A stretch of DNA of 54,230 nt. Source: a virus. A program made the position numbers and the translations under genes. Positions 46,801 through 54,230 of the stretch are shown here, one piece after another. The notes below the pieces were generated by a model. That model saw only the letters and a list, made by a program, of their open reading frames with translations. It made no database searches and had not been told where the DNA came from. Every line of letters begins with the position of its first letter. Within the stretch, counting starts at the first letter, position 1. Where the stretch lies: positions 1 through 54,230 of IMG/VR virus record IMGVR_UViG_3300047554_000160; one strand, written 5' to 3'.

Positions 46801-47915
46801 TATGGTCCAGCGCCGCTTGTGCCGCCAACATAATCGACGTTAACCGTAATTGCTAGTCCTACAATGGCAGTGATTGTACCTTCCATGTAGTTTGTAGGAA
46901 TAGCAGGATAAACTACACGCACACGCATACCAGTACTGAATGCGTTTGTTTTATTAACTGTCCAAGTTTTACTGCCAGTAGTATTGGTATTAGATGTAGA
47001 ACTTGTTACATCATAGCCTAATCCAGTAGCACCTGTTCCACCAACACTACCTGCAGAACCTGCCGCACCAGTAGCACCTATTTCACCAGTAGCACCTGTA
47101 GCACCTTGAGGTCCTGTAGCACCTGTAGTTCCTGTTAAACCAGTAGCACCTGTAGCTCCAGTAGATCCTTGATTACCTACACCACCCGACGGTCCTGTTG
47201 CGCCTTGAGGGCCTGTAGCACCAGTTGCACCTCGAGCACCAGTTGCACCTACACCACCAGTTGCACCTACTTGTCCTGTGGCACCTGTAGCACCTACTTG
47301 TCCTGTTGCACCTGTAGCACCCGGATTACCTTGACCCCCAGCACCACCTGTTGCACCAACTGGGCCAGTAGCACCAGTTGCACCTGGATAACCTGTAGCA
47401 CCCTGCGGACCTGTAGCACCTGTAGCACCTCGCAAACCTGTAGCACCTGTTGATCCGTCTTGTCCTGTGGCACCAGTGGCACCAGTGCTTCCAGAAGGTC
47501 CTGTTGCACCAGTACCTCCGCCACTGCCACCTGCACCAGTTGCACCTTGTGGTCCTGTAGCACCAGTGGAACCTACAGGGCCGGTTGCACCTGTAGCACC
47601 TCGAGGACCTGTTGCGCCTGTACTGCCTGTAGCACCAATTGGGCCTGTGGCGCCAGTTGCGCCTTGAGGGCCTGTAGCACCAGTTGCACCAGTAGCTCCA
47701 TTTTCTCCATCGGGACCAGTTGCACCTGTAGCACCAGCGGCTCCACTAGCTCCTGTACCAGGTGCGATAAATGCCAAACTACCTTGTGTATCGGCTAGAC
47801 CTAATAACCAACCGCTAGTAGTTGCACTCTCGGGTAAGGTTAGAGTAACTGTTCCTGTTGTAGGAGATTTTAAGGTTATATTACCTTGCTGACTGGTATC
47901 TAAATTAATTGCCAT
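40827..47915 (-). CDS. Giant collagen-like tail fibre with knob repeats and S74 domain
   Basis: A 2362-residue fibre. After a 50-residue lead ([19 protein letters not shown]) come two collagen-like blocks (about residues 54-295 and 380-492) around one beta module shared with the 1098 fibre. The middle has six copies of an [14 protein letters not shown]-type repeat in knob-like units of 100-150 residues, rich in Trp, Tyr and Gly. Two similar GSWR...GTRN segments occur near the end. From about residue 2247 (SDRRLKQNI, candidate S2247/K2252 dyad) an S74 peptidase/chaperone domain and coiled coil end the protein. It should be a trimeric receptor-binding fibre released by self-cleavage. ATAAATA lies 21 bases upstream. 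Confidence 0.9.
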   Translation of the reverse strand: MAINLDTSQQGNITLKSPTTGTVTLTLPESATTSGWLLGLADTQGSLAFIAPGTGASGAAGATGATGPDGENGATGATGATGPQGATGATGPIGATGSTGATGPRGATGATGPVGSTGATGPQGATGAGGSGGGTGATGPSGSTGATGATGQDGSTGATGLRGATGATGPQGATGYPGATGATGPVGATGGAGGQGNPGATGATGQVGATGATGQVGATGGVGATGARGATGATGPQGATGPSGGVGNQGSTGATGATGLTGTTGATGPQGATGATGEIGATGAAGSAGSVGGTGATGLGYDVTSSTSNTNTTGSKTWTVNKTNAFSTGMRVRVVYPAIPTNYMEGTITAIVGLAITVNVDYVGGTSGAGPYANWTIDVTGMFGSTGATGPTGATGPTGASGVQGSGGGTGATGATGIQGNQGSTGSTGPTGPAGANGGTGAIGATGATGQIGATGATGATGFQGSTGATGPSGLGGTTGATGPQGSTGATGITGAGAWVPVLGTGVSSTNYTTFTKTGGTNGAWDVHFYSAEGFVRGAMASASVNNTTGRAMFGLNADPTGSASFDTLDYAIYFNAGTVTIYESASSVYTGGSYATSDIFTITYDGGNVRYWQNSTLLKTTARAIGSALYLDASLYTTGVALTNVAFSAMGEIGATGQSGAGIGAGSANQVIYKDSSNVFAGSANLTFDGTNLNVGGALRFDSKTNWEHADSTESGAPTIAFHALGAQGKKHAGYLDENFLSGSNSISVYDNNGSGQTAITRISSPTGTPTTSGYVLQVQHTGSGQSPGFGGFYFGVATRANAILVARFKAKIPSGYTLNWASNAVGSNSQTYWATNNVGTGKWEEYIYVVIAGNTGTFSSTHFFYITGSPTPSSGSPLTWYICSAAVYDATDHRTDILYLDRVGGTPNIKGYGEGQIIIDGSTTGKGVYLNHYVNADVYAASGGGKLRVGGTASPTYTLDVTGTGAVQDYFRITNTAGAQRLLMGNQDSSGANNPSVITAANGTLYFGNGNSWATSGGTITNWATWSSSGSSLAAGTSGTPALTITPGGNNWSEGIRINPSSSNSWAGVYYPITADTGGDSWLLGKAGSGYSNQFTLLRNGFTGSVAFRADAAFDVSASTGRTTFGYNPYVGTNVIWHAGNLTNVNQLSNGPGYVTGGGAATFQYVLTTNGGFTDNNGGLKVYAPGGGAYTTGSSSVAGAIKIRLPQFRTSTMMRMTVKIYEYAGGSAGTSRTIELGGYNYGPGNWYNVFAYQTTHGGGDLNVRFGHDGSRNCIWIGETGGSWAYPQVFITEFQAGYNAFTNTDWNDDWAISFATAFDTVENGPITAARAHTTYSLTNLSQLTNGPGYIPAYYTGAIDFRGGDHMFHSEGTGSTTIDQNTYALQVGPAPTRGTTANSYYGGIAFNHLLNYSGGTLNDDGTSYNISPQAWIGLRLHDTPGSERSFLVFATKPGTGTSGASTDLPIERMTIDPVDGYVGINYNDPTHRLHVSGDVRFQGDSRLYLGPNSSWGADLIVGGNGRTDATKATVAATNGNLHIDAANGYDLYLNYYSGRPIYTRGSAFTNWDSGNLTNLSQLSNGPGYITSSGSIDNLGGIYYNRFVYGDNSTKTTETGFTQALNSGFYNAYNNGTPTGTWYTMLHVRHTNTGNNYGNQWAASFYDDGEIYNRRIENGSYGTWRRIWNNYNLTNLSQLTNGPGFLGKFGNAYYQLDTWLQTTGYHGLYSTLNNAHFYPNDASYGSWRVLGTRNSWAGMEFPGNGAGNVTLMMNSGETGHHNNSYGWQWRWTNGTMYVHRSTYGGGTGYTVWDSGNLTNLSQLTNGPGFITSGGISSGYMRYYGTVGSATDWNSWGDATAEMGYYQINNGSTWTNGPGNYSYGSVEFFRGDNHNYQMYRSHTASNGDGLRYRTGWSNSWYAWRTIWDSANLTSLSQLSNNPGFVVNGQSDVLFNNIYNNGWFRNNNNSTGLYNQANGNHWYSDAGNYWNTGQSGAGGIRLRNGFAGTIMGYFYGDTSWNSGLLDNAGNWRVRTNGGYQELYGTTYMDDARWYIGYSRDDTGYYVDMNTWSRMWGIGTFYLRNNYDVSVDHPFGVAFSNDQSTAYRIYRESGGWSYPYPDLRIAFHTGLKFGANPSYEGMRFYTDYDMSSRVMQVNGGSNYIYMDRWIGVYGYQGMYAADGTNGAHFYPNNGDYGSWRMDGTRNGWYGIYFASGSTLMMNDGDGGIHRSGNGWRIYHSGNNLYARGEVTAYWSDRRLKQNIKPLEPGSGLALVDRLVPSSFEWNAQAVKINEEFYEGQPETALIAQEVQEVLPIAVAENKAGRSAGKDSDIESYLTVKYDKITPYLIQAIKDLKAEIEELKGKLNGSN
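46437..46775 (-). repeat. Collagen-like triplet repeat block, second of the 2362-residue fibre
   Basis: Uninterrupted Gly-X-Y triplets encoded on the minus strand by nine-base units close to GGTGCTACT, following the shared beta module. Confidence 0.8.
47030..47757 (-). repeat. Collagen-like triplet repeat block, first of the 2362-residue fibre
   Basis: About 240 residues of Gly-X-Y triplets ([12 protein letters not shown]) near the N-terminus. The codon pattern is like that of the block at 2413-3180 on the other strand, so recombination between the two genes is conceivable. Confidence 0.85.
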
Positions 47916-47936
47916 AGTTATTCAACTGTTATCCAA

Positions 47937-47943
47937 TATTTAT
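47937..47943 (-). promoter_or_regulatory. Late-promoter motif ATAAATA, next to a stop
   Basis: Reverse-strand ATAAATA immediately follows the TGA of the 47944 gene and lies 21 bases before the giant-fibre ATG, which has no clear SD. Confidence 0.5.
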
Positions 47944-50900
47944 TCAGGTAGAAACTTCAACAGTTTCAACTTTTGCAACGAACCTTACTGTTGTTCCTGC
48001 AAGGCCTACTGCACGAACACTTAATCCGCCATTTACTGTATCTGCAACAAGATCAATATCAAATGCTTGACTTGCCCAGATCTTCGTTTTGTTATATCTC
48101 TTTACTACTGTAGTGTTTGCACCAGCATATCTAGAGATAGAACCGTTAAATTCCCATGCTCCTTCATCATCTGATCCTACAGACTTTGCAGTTACAAATA
48201 CTTTAAACATGTAACTAGAATTATCAGGTAAAATTACTTGATTATTTGTTGAAGCAACAAGTCCGTTAGAAGTTAAAACTGTAGTTGCTGTAGTTGCTGT
48301 AGAACTTCTTAAAATATATGTTCCTGCCTGAGCATCTCCTGCGGCAGCAAATATACCACTTGCAACAACATTTGCATCAACAATATTTCTTGTTGTTGCA
48401 CCAGTACCTATTACTAGATTTTCACCAACTGCAAGACCGCCTGCAATTACTACCGCAGCAGATTGTGTAGTTAATGCACTGGCTGTAGAACTAAAGGTTG
48501 TTAAAGTGCTAGCAACTACTAATTGTCCATAACCGTCAGTTGAACCAATATTAACATTAGATACTGAACCTGCGCCGCCATTAGTTGCAATATTAACAGT
48601 TCTAGTAGTTCCTCCTAATATTGCACCTGTAGATAAATCTAAAGTATTAGCAGAAGTTGTATTGTTCAAACTTGCACTTGTGCCACTGTGTGCAATATTT
48701 CCTGTAATTGTTAGGTCTTCAAAGGAAGTAACGTCTGTGTCATCAATGATTGCGTTGGTGCCCAACGATGTTACTGATGCAGACCAGTTGCTATCTTTAA
48801 TTATTGTAGGAGTTACAAACTGATTTACAACGCTTGCAGGAATTTGTTCAGTAATTAAGGTCCAAACTCTACCACCGGAAACTGTGGATCTTCTCCAATA
48901 CTCGAATTCACCTGTAGAAGAGTTATAAGTAACTGTATGGTTGGCTGCAAGACTACTGATTGCGGCTTCAGCATTTTCAGCTACCCAATAAACTGAGCCT
49001 GCAACAGTGCTGACAGTATCTCTTACATAACTTACCCATAAAACATCGTTGTCCATGTTATCACTATAGACAACACTTGCAGATGCTTTTACAGCACTCT
49101 TAATTTTGAATGTAGTACTATCTCCTACATTAGGTAAGGACCATGATAAACATTTAATCCACTGGTTAGTACCCGGACTTACGCCAGCTGTTTGACTGTG
49201 TTCGGTATATGCTTGAGCGCCAAAGATGCTACCTTCGACTACTAAGTTTTTCTTAATGCTTGCGCCGCCAGCGATTTGTACTGCACCAGTAGCAGTGCTT
49301 GTTGCTTCGCTAGTATTAGCAAAATATACGATCGAGGTAGCAGTTGCACCGCGTTGAGTTAAGCTGTCAAGAGTTGCTGTACTCCAGATTGTAATAGAGC
49401 CAAAGTTAGAACTTACTGCGGTATCAGTGCCGGCATAAATCTGGCTTACACCAATGCCACCACTACCTAAGCTAGATGTTGTTAGAACTTCTAGGCCTGA
49501 GGCATAAATCTTGTTATTAACATACAAGTCGCCACCAATTCCGACTCCGCCAGCAACAGTTAAAGCACCACTTGCAGTGTTAGTTGCGCTGGTTGTATTA
49601 ACTAATGCTAGACCACCAAATTGTGCAAGGCCCCATGTACCTGTATTTGAGAACAGTGCTGGGAATTCTTGTGTTCCGCCTGGATAGATATCAGTCTTAT
49701 AGACTAATTTCTTAGATGCATTGTCCATTCCTAAGAAGGAATGATTGTCATATTCGGTATTGACAGATGCAGTAGTACTGTAGTGCAGTAAAATACCTCT
49801 GTCAAGGCCATCATTTACACCTAAGTTTGCATTATCAACACCTGCGCCAATACTTATAACAGGATCAATTACAACAGTTTGTGTAGAATTTACATACGTC
49901 CATGTACCATAGACCTGTAAGTTTCCATATACCGCAGCATTTCCGCCAACAATTAAATTACGAGCAATACCGACACCGCCACTAACAATCAATGCACCAG
50001 CAGTTGATGTGTTAGAGTCAGTTGTTGTAGTAATGCTAATAGTACGATTAGTAGTGTTTCCTCTTTCAGTTACTGATTGTAATGTAGAAGTATTCCAAAT
50101 TACAACAGAGCCTGTACTCCTACTTACAGTTGTATCAGTACCTGCGGTAATAGTTTGAACACCAAGGTTAGTAAATGTAACAATACCTGTAGCAGTACTT
50201 ACACCTAAATATTGTGTGCCTACTGCGGCAATAACACCGGCGTTATTGATTGTAAAACTTGTAGCAGTTCCTACACCAACTTCGTCTGTAATAGTAATAC
50301 CCGGACCAGCAGTCGGATTAACGCTGGTTACAACACGATGTCCATCGTCATAAATTTCAGCTGCACGAACTTGTTTGCCAACACCTAAACCACCGTAGAT
50401 AACAACAGCACCATCTGTGACTGTGTTACTTGCAGTTGTATTTTCAAAAATTGCCACAGCAGCCGGACTACCGCGTAGTGTGCTAGTGATTAGAGCAGTA
50501 TCAATAGTTGCTTGCCCGCCAATGCCAACACCACCTAGCACTACTAAAGCACCGGACGATGTAGAATTAGATACTTCTGCATTATTAATAACAACTATAT
50601 TAGTTGTAGAATTACCTCGATCGGTTACTGTTTGAAGAGTATCTAGAGAACTTACAATTACAGCACCAGTTGTGGTATTAACTCCAATTCCACTACCGCC
50701 TTGAATACTTGTTACACCGTAAGTACCTAAAGAAGCGTTGGTAATTACAAGACTACCGTTAGAATAAATGTTAGCGGCCTTAATGTCGCCACCAACTTCT
50801 AACTGTGCAGTTGCAGTTGCAGTGTTAATTCCTACAAAGTTTGTACCAGTTGCTCCACCGTAAATTTTTACTACCTCATTAGCACCGATTGCTAACGATT

Positions 50901-53900
50901 GTGCGCCTGCTGGTAAGAACTGGAAATATCCTGTAACACTCGAACCTGTCCATAACAGGTCTAAAGTTCCGCCTTCTGGATCAAACCAAGATTGTAACCA
51001 ATTTGTTCCATTAACTGTTAATGCACTTCTACTGTCAATTGCTCCGATAATCGGGCTTGACATAAAAGTTACATATTCATTAACGTATAATTTCTTGCCT
51101 ACATATAGGCCGCCGTCAATACCAACTGCTTTAGAACTACCAGATATAGTTGCTTGAGAAGTATTAGTAAAGTTAATAACGTAAGGAGTGGTATTTCCTC
51201 GATATGTTACGCTTTCTAATGTATCTGTTTCAGTAGTTAATACTTGAACACCGTTTGAATAAATGTTGCCTGCATAAACACTGCCACCGATGCCTACACC
51301 GCCTGTAACAATTAACGCACCTGTATCTGTAGAAGTACTTGATGTGGTATTTGTAATATTAATTGCAGCAGTAGTTGTTGAACCTCTGTTTGCAACGGTG
51401 TCTAATGTAGAAGTATTCCAAACAACTATAACACCTGTGCTAGTGCTTACTGCGGTGTCTGTACCTGCATTTATTGCTGTTACACCTAGACTTCCAATGC
51501 TTGCTTCTGTAACAACTAAACTACCGGCTGAATATAAGTTACTTGCCCACAGGTCTCCACCAACTCCGACACCGCCCGATACTATTAACGCACCACTAGT
51601 TGTGCTAGTTGCCTGTGTCTGATTTGCAAAAGTTAAAGCAACGGTAGTTGTTGAACCTCTTTGAGTTACAGTTTGTAAAGTAGATGTGTTATTAATTGTA
51701 ACAACGCCTCGGCCGGGATTAGTAATATTACTGTCAATACTGATATCAGTTCCAGCAAGAGCTTGAGTAACAACATACGTTCCGATAGTTGCAGTAGAAA
51801 CAATTAAACCAGTCGAATCAAAATATTGGTTGGCATACACATCACCACCAAAACTTGCACCGCCCTCCACCTGCAGAGCTCCAGTATCAGGTAATCCGCC
51901 AGGTGTTGCATCATTTAATACTAAACTACCAAACTTTGCAGAGCCCCAGGTGCCAGAATTAATAAACTGCGGTATGTACTCTCCAGCGGCGCCAGTAATA
52001 ACTCGTGTCTTATAGATAAGAGTTTCGGTATTGTTGTCCATACCTAAGAAACTTCTTGTGTAAGAACTTGTTCCAGAACTTGTATTGTAATGGAACAATA
52101 GACCTCTATCATTACCATCATCAACTATTAGGTCTGCGCCGTCAGTTGCAATACCTAAATCTAGTACTGGGTCAGTGATACTAGTCTGTGTGCTATTGAC
52201 TACTGTAGTATTACCACGAACAACTAAGTCACCGACTACGGTTGCATTGCCGCCGACCCAAAGGTCTTTAGCCATTCCAACGCCACCACTAACAACGATA
52301 GCACCAGTAGTAGTCGAAACTGCGTTCTCAACACTGGTTGCTAACAGTTGTCCAGTGAAATTTAACTCTCCATTTACCTGTAGATCACTTTCAATAGTTG
52401 TTAAAGTGCCGGCAGGATCTAAAGTTAAGTTACCACTGATAGTTTGAACTCTACTACCTGCAAATAATAATTGGCCAACCTGAATACTTGTTGGTTGTAA
52501 TACGCTGGTATTAACGCCGTCGCTGATTGTTAAGCTAGATAACGGACCTAATCTAAAGTTAGCAGTACCAAAATCTACGTTACCGGTACGTTGATTGATA
52601 CGGAATTCAGGACCAACACGGAAATCACCTAAATGATCAACTGTTTGGAAATAAACTTTTGCGCCGTTTAATCTTACAACTTCGTTTGCTTGAACAGCTA
52701 GCGAAGGATCGTTAGTCATATCCTTGCCGCTACCTACATAACTCATGTTGAAAGCAATTGCTTTGAAGTCAATGCCTTCGCCATCTGTATAGATACCGTA
52801 GTTACCATAGCAGGCCGCAGATCCGATACAGCGTAATTCGCCGCCAAATTGACGATAATCTGCTAAACTAATCTGTTGAGCACTTGCAACTACTGTTGCC
52901 GTATATGTAGCAGTAGTAGTATAAACGTTTTGACTACCTAGACCGTCGTCTGTAAAACTTGTGCTTAGGTTAGCGCCGTCGCAGTGTAATAAAACAGTAG
53001 TACTAATATCACTAGCATACGCACTAGTCGGAGGTGTAAATGATCCTGTATATCTAGGTGTAGTACTTACTCGAACTTCATCTAAATAACCTCTTAAACT
53101 TAGACTTGGAGTAGTCGAGTAACCACCAATTGTTAAACTATCGGCATTACTGATGCTAGCAGTTGCACTAGTTGCTACTTCTAAGTTACCGTTAATAAAC
53201 AATCTGTTGGTATTGTTTAGATCACGGCTCATCATTACATGATACCAAGTACCTGTACTTAGAGTATTTGTAGAAGTGAATACTGTTGTACCGTGTTGTC
53301 CGACTAGTTTGTTGTTAGAGCCAATGTATAGACCAAATGCTGTTGCGGCAGTTGTGCCTTTATTAACAATATATTGTGTTCTTCCATTTTGTGTTAGGTG
53401 AACCCATGCTTCAACAGTGTATGAACTAAATCCATACTGCATGTCTGCATCGCTAACAATGTCAAGAAGGTCGCCATCGGTACTAAAATACGCTGCGCCT
53501 GTACCAAATTTACGTTCAAAGCTACTGATAACAGTATTTCCATAAACGTTGATTGTCTTTCCTGTACGGTCTTGAGCTTCTACGAAGCCAGATGCTTTAC
53601 CTTGTAAGTAAATGTAGTCAGGTGTAACTTCGTCAATTAGACCGGTGGCTAATAGTGTGCCTGTAGAGCCTACGTAGTGTAGATAATGTCCTACAGTAAA
53701 TGTTCCTGTTGAGTTTGCAAGACGTAGTCTTGTACGTCCTTCGCCGCCCCAACCTGTTGTTCCGCTTTCGCCAATAATTGCTTTATCAGCAAAATAGCTA
53801 AAGCCGTTTAGTAATTCAACCCTAGTACCGTTCTTGATATGAACAGCAGTAGAACTAGGAACAATAAATGTTGCTTCGTTAAATAAAAATGCTGCTTCGA

Positions 53901-54230
53901 TACTAGATGCATCAACATTTGCACCGTCTAGGTATGCGCCACCACCTGCATCGTTACTGTCAAAGCCGTAAGGATCAGTTGCGCTAGGGTTAGAGCCTTT
54001 TGTTAATACAGTAAAACGTTCAACGTAGGGGCTTCTTGATGCAATAGTTGCTCCCGGAGCAAACTCAAACGCATAACCTGGTTTGTAAAATCCGCCGACT
54101 GTAAAGTCACTGATTGTAGTTTCGCCATTTAATAAGAATGCTGAATAAGTGTTTGTAGCAGTAGTCGGTTGTACATAAACTTCTCGGAGTCCTGCACCTC
54201 GGACACTAACACCTTGAGGAACTGTTAATG
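47944..54230 (-). CDS. Giant modular fibre-like structural protein, start outside window
   Basis: The frame stays open from its stop at 47944 to the window edge, so at least 2094 residues are visible and the N-terminus is missing; an internal Met at 53442 is not the start. The visible N-terminal part (GVSVRGAGLREVYVQ, FLFNEATFIVPSS, ELLNGFSYFADKAII) resembles a right-handed beta-helix. Then a LamG-like domain (FGTGAAYFSTDGDLLD, SSYTVEAWVHL) follows, and after that repeats of about 90 residues with TGALIVSGGVGVGGDLW, NTSTLDTVANRGSTTT and NIYSNGVQVLT-type segments. There is no S74 domain; it ends VRFVAKVETVEVST. It is a virion fibre or baseplate-attached protein of the cyanophage type. Confidence 0.8.
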   Translation of the reverse strand, partial: LTVPQGVSVRGAGLREVYVQPTTATNTYSAFLLNGETTISDFTVGGFYKPGYAFEFAPGATIASRSPYVERFTVLTKGSNPSATDPYGFDSNDAGGGAYLDGANVDASSIEAAFLFNEATFIVPSSTAVHIKNGTRVELLNGFSYFADKAIIGESGTTGWGGEGRTRLRLANSTGTFTVGHYLHYVGSTGTLLATGLIDEVTPDYIYLQGKASGFVEAQDRTGKTINVYGNTVISSFERKFGTGAAYFSTDGDLLDIVSDADMQYGFSSYTVEAWVHLTQNGRTQYIVNKGTTAATAFGLYIGSNNKLVGQHGTTVFTSTNTLSTGTWYHVMMSRDLNNTNRLFINGNLEVATSATASISNADSLTIGGYSTTPSLSLRGYLDEVRVSTTPRYTGSFTPPTSAYASDISTTVLLHCDGANLSTSFTDDGLGSQNVYTTTATYTATVVASAQQISLADYRQFGGELRCIGSAACYGNYGIYTDGEGIDFKAIAFNMSYVGSGKDMTNDPSLAVQANEVVRLNGAKVYFQTVDHLGDFRVGPEFRINQRTGNVDFGTANFRLGPLSSLTISDGVNTSVLQPTSIQVGQLLFAGSRVQTISGNLTLDPAGTLTTIESDLQVNGELNFTGQLLATSVENAVSTTTGAIVVSGGVGMAKDLWVGGNATVVGDLVVRGNTTVVNSTQTSITDPVLDLGIATDGADLIVDDGNDRGLLFHYNTSSGTSSYTRSFLGMDNNTETLIYKTRVITGAAGEYIPQFINSGTWGSAKFGSLVLNDATPGGLPDTGALQVEGGASFGGDVYANQYFDSTGLIVSTATIGTYVVTQALAGTDISIDSNITNPGRGVVTINNTSTLQTVTQRGSTTTVALTFANQTQATSTTSGALIVSGGVGVGGDLWASNLYSAGSLVVTEASIGSLGVTAINAGTDTAVSTSTGVIVVWNTSTLDTVANRGSTTTAAINITNTTSSTSTDTGALIVTGGVGIGGSVYAGNIYSNGVQVLTTETDTLESVTYRGNTTPYVINFTNTSQATISGSSKAVGIDGGLYVGKKLYVNEYVTFMSSPIIGAIDSRSALTVNGTNWLQSWFDPEGGTLDLLWTGSSVTGYFQFLPAGAQSLAIGANEVVKIYGGATGTNFVGINTATATAQLEVGGDIKAANIYSNGSLVITNASLGTYGVTSIQGGSGIGVNTTTGAVIVSSLDTLQTVTDRGNSTTNIVVINNAEVSNSTSSGALVVLGGVGIGGQATIDTALITSTLRGSPAAVAIFENTTASNTVTDGAVVIYGGLGVGKQVRAAEIYDDGHRVVTSVNPTAGPGITITDEVGVGTATSFTINNAGVIAAVGTQYLGVSTATGIVTFTNLGVQTITAGTDTTVSRSTGSVVIWNTSTLQSVTERGNTTNRTISITTTTDSNTSTAGALIVSGGVGIARNLIVGGNAAVYGNLQVYGTWTYVNSTQTVVIDPVISIGAGVDNANLGVNDGLDRGILLHYSTTASVNTEYDNHSFLGMDNASKKLVYKTDIYPGGTQEFPALFSNTGTWGLAQFGGLALVNTTSATNTASGALTVAGGVGIGGDLYVNNKIYASGLEVLTTSSLGSGGIGVSQIYAGTDTAVSSNFGSITIWSTATLDSLTQRGATATSIVYFANTSEATSTATGAVQIAGGASIKKNLVVEGSIFGAQAYTEHSQTAGVSPGTNQWIKCLSWSLPNVGDSTTFKIKSAVKASASVVYSDNMDNDVLWVSYVRDTVSTVAGSVYWVAENAEAAISSLAANHTVTYNSSTGEFEYWRRSTVSGGRVWTLITEQIPASVVNQFVTPTIIKDSNWSASVTSLGTNAIIDDTDVTSFEDLTITGNIAHSGTSASLNNTTSANTLDLSTGAILGGTTRTVNIATNGGAGSVSNVNIGSTDGYGQLVVASTLTTFSSTASALTTQSAAVVIAGGLAVGENLVIGTGATTRNIVDANVVASGIFAAAGDAQAGTYILRSSTATTATTVLTSNGLVASTNNQVILPDNSSYMFKVFVTAKSVGSDDEGAWEFNGSISRYAGANTTVVKRYNKTKIWASQAFDIDLVADTVNGGLSVRAVGLAGTTVRFVAKVETVEVST
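48000..52500 (-). repeat. Internal modular repeats of the giant fibre
   Basis: Repeated units contain GALxVxGGVGIGGDLY, a SLGTxGVTxINAGTDTAVS segment and an RGSTTT segment. One large unit (NSTQTSITDPVLDLGIATDG...DDGNDRGLLFHYN...SFLGMDNNTETLIYKT) recurs once with clear divergence, indicating a large internal duplication. Limits are approximate. Confidence 0.7.

Noticed and set aside
53442-53442. Start of the last fibre at the Met at 53442
   Set aside because: The same frame is open upstream to 54230 and encodes the first strand of the LamG-like domain plus a beta-helix-like region, so the start lies outside the window.

Overview
The window is a 54 kb stretch of a tailed-phage genome with the gene content of a T4-like contractile-tail virus (myovirus), most like the marine and freshwater relatives of T4 (cyanophage and pelagiphage types) and unlike enteric T4 itself. 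Reasons: recognisable gp41, gp61, UvsW, UvsY, UvsX, gp32, gp17, gp16, gp4, gp18, gp19, gp13, gp14, gp15 and a gp1-like kinase; T4-type late promoter motifs (TAAATA/TATAAATA); and giant collagen-like and modular fibre genes. Genes are packed almost end to end. No stretch over 300 bases lacks a gene and I see no tRNA, IS element or CRISPR array. The host cannot be read from the sequence. Shine-Dalgarno (SD) sites such as AGGAGGT before uvsX and a YqgE/AlgH gene suggest a Gram-negative, probably proteobacterial, host.

Layout. 0-8 kb: a radical SAM enzyme diverging from a 1712-residue collagen-like fibre, then a HAD nucleotidase-like protein, a nucleotidyltransferase and a YqgE/AlgH homologue. 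8-20.5 kb, mostly minus strand: DNA metabolism in the order gp32, uvsX, small acidic protein, uvsY, helicase-like pseudoenzyme, uvsW, accessory genes (cupin, possible gp62), a zinc-finger protein, a very small DnaE-like protein, a structural gene, primase and helicase. Many of these genes are joined by one-base TAATG or four-base ATGA overlaps. 20.6-33.4 kb, minus strand: FkbM methyltransferase, large virion proteins, terminase subunits gp17 and gp16, head-completion nuclease gp4, tube and sheath. 33.5-38.5 kb: HNH protein, dNMP kinase and gp13, then a plus-strand operon gp14 - Cys-rich peptide - gp15 - Nudix. 38.5-54.2 kb, minus strand: small paralogous virion-type proteins, a 2-oxoglutarate oxygenase and two enormous fibre genes, the last running off the window.

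The most notable signal is regulatory. I count about twenty T4-like late-promoter motifs. Ten of them sit only 5-7 bases from the start codon, where a T4-type late start would put +1 on or beside the ATG, and those genes lack an SD site. This suggests a leaderless late-gene class that includes the terminase and neck genes. Other points of interest are a hairpin that hides the FkbM ribosome site with a promoter-like loop, a late promoter overlapping the terminator before gp32, a 192-residue DnaE-like protein keeping all three catalytic aspartates, an unlisted 55-residue ten-cysteine protein between gp14 and gp15, and collagen-like fibres near radical SAM and 2OG-oxygenase genes that could modify them.
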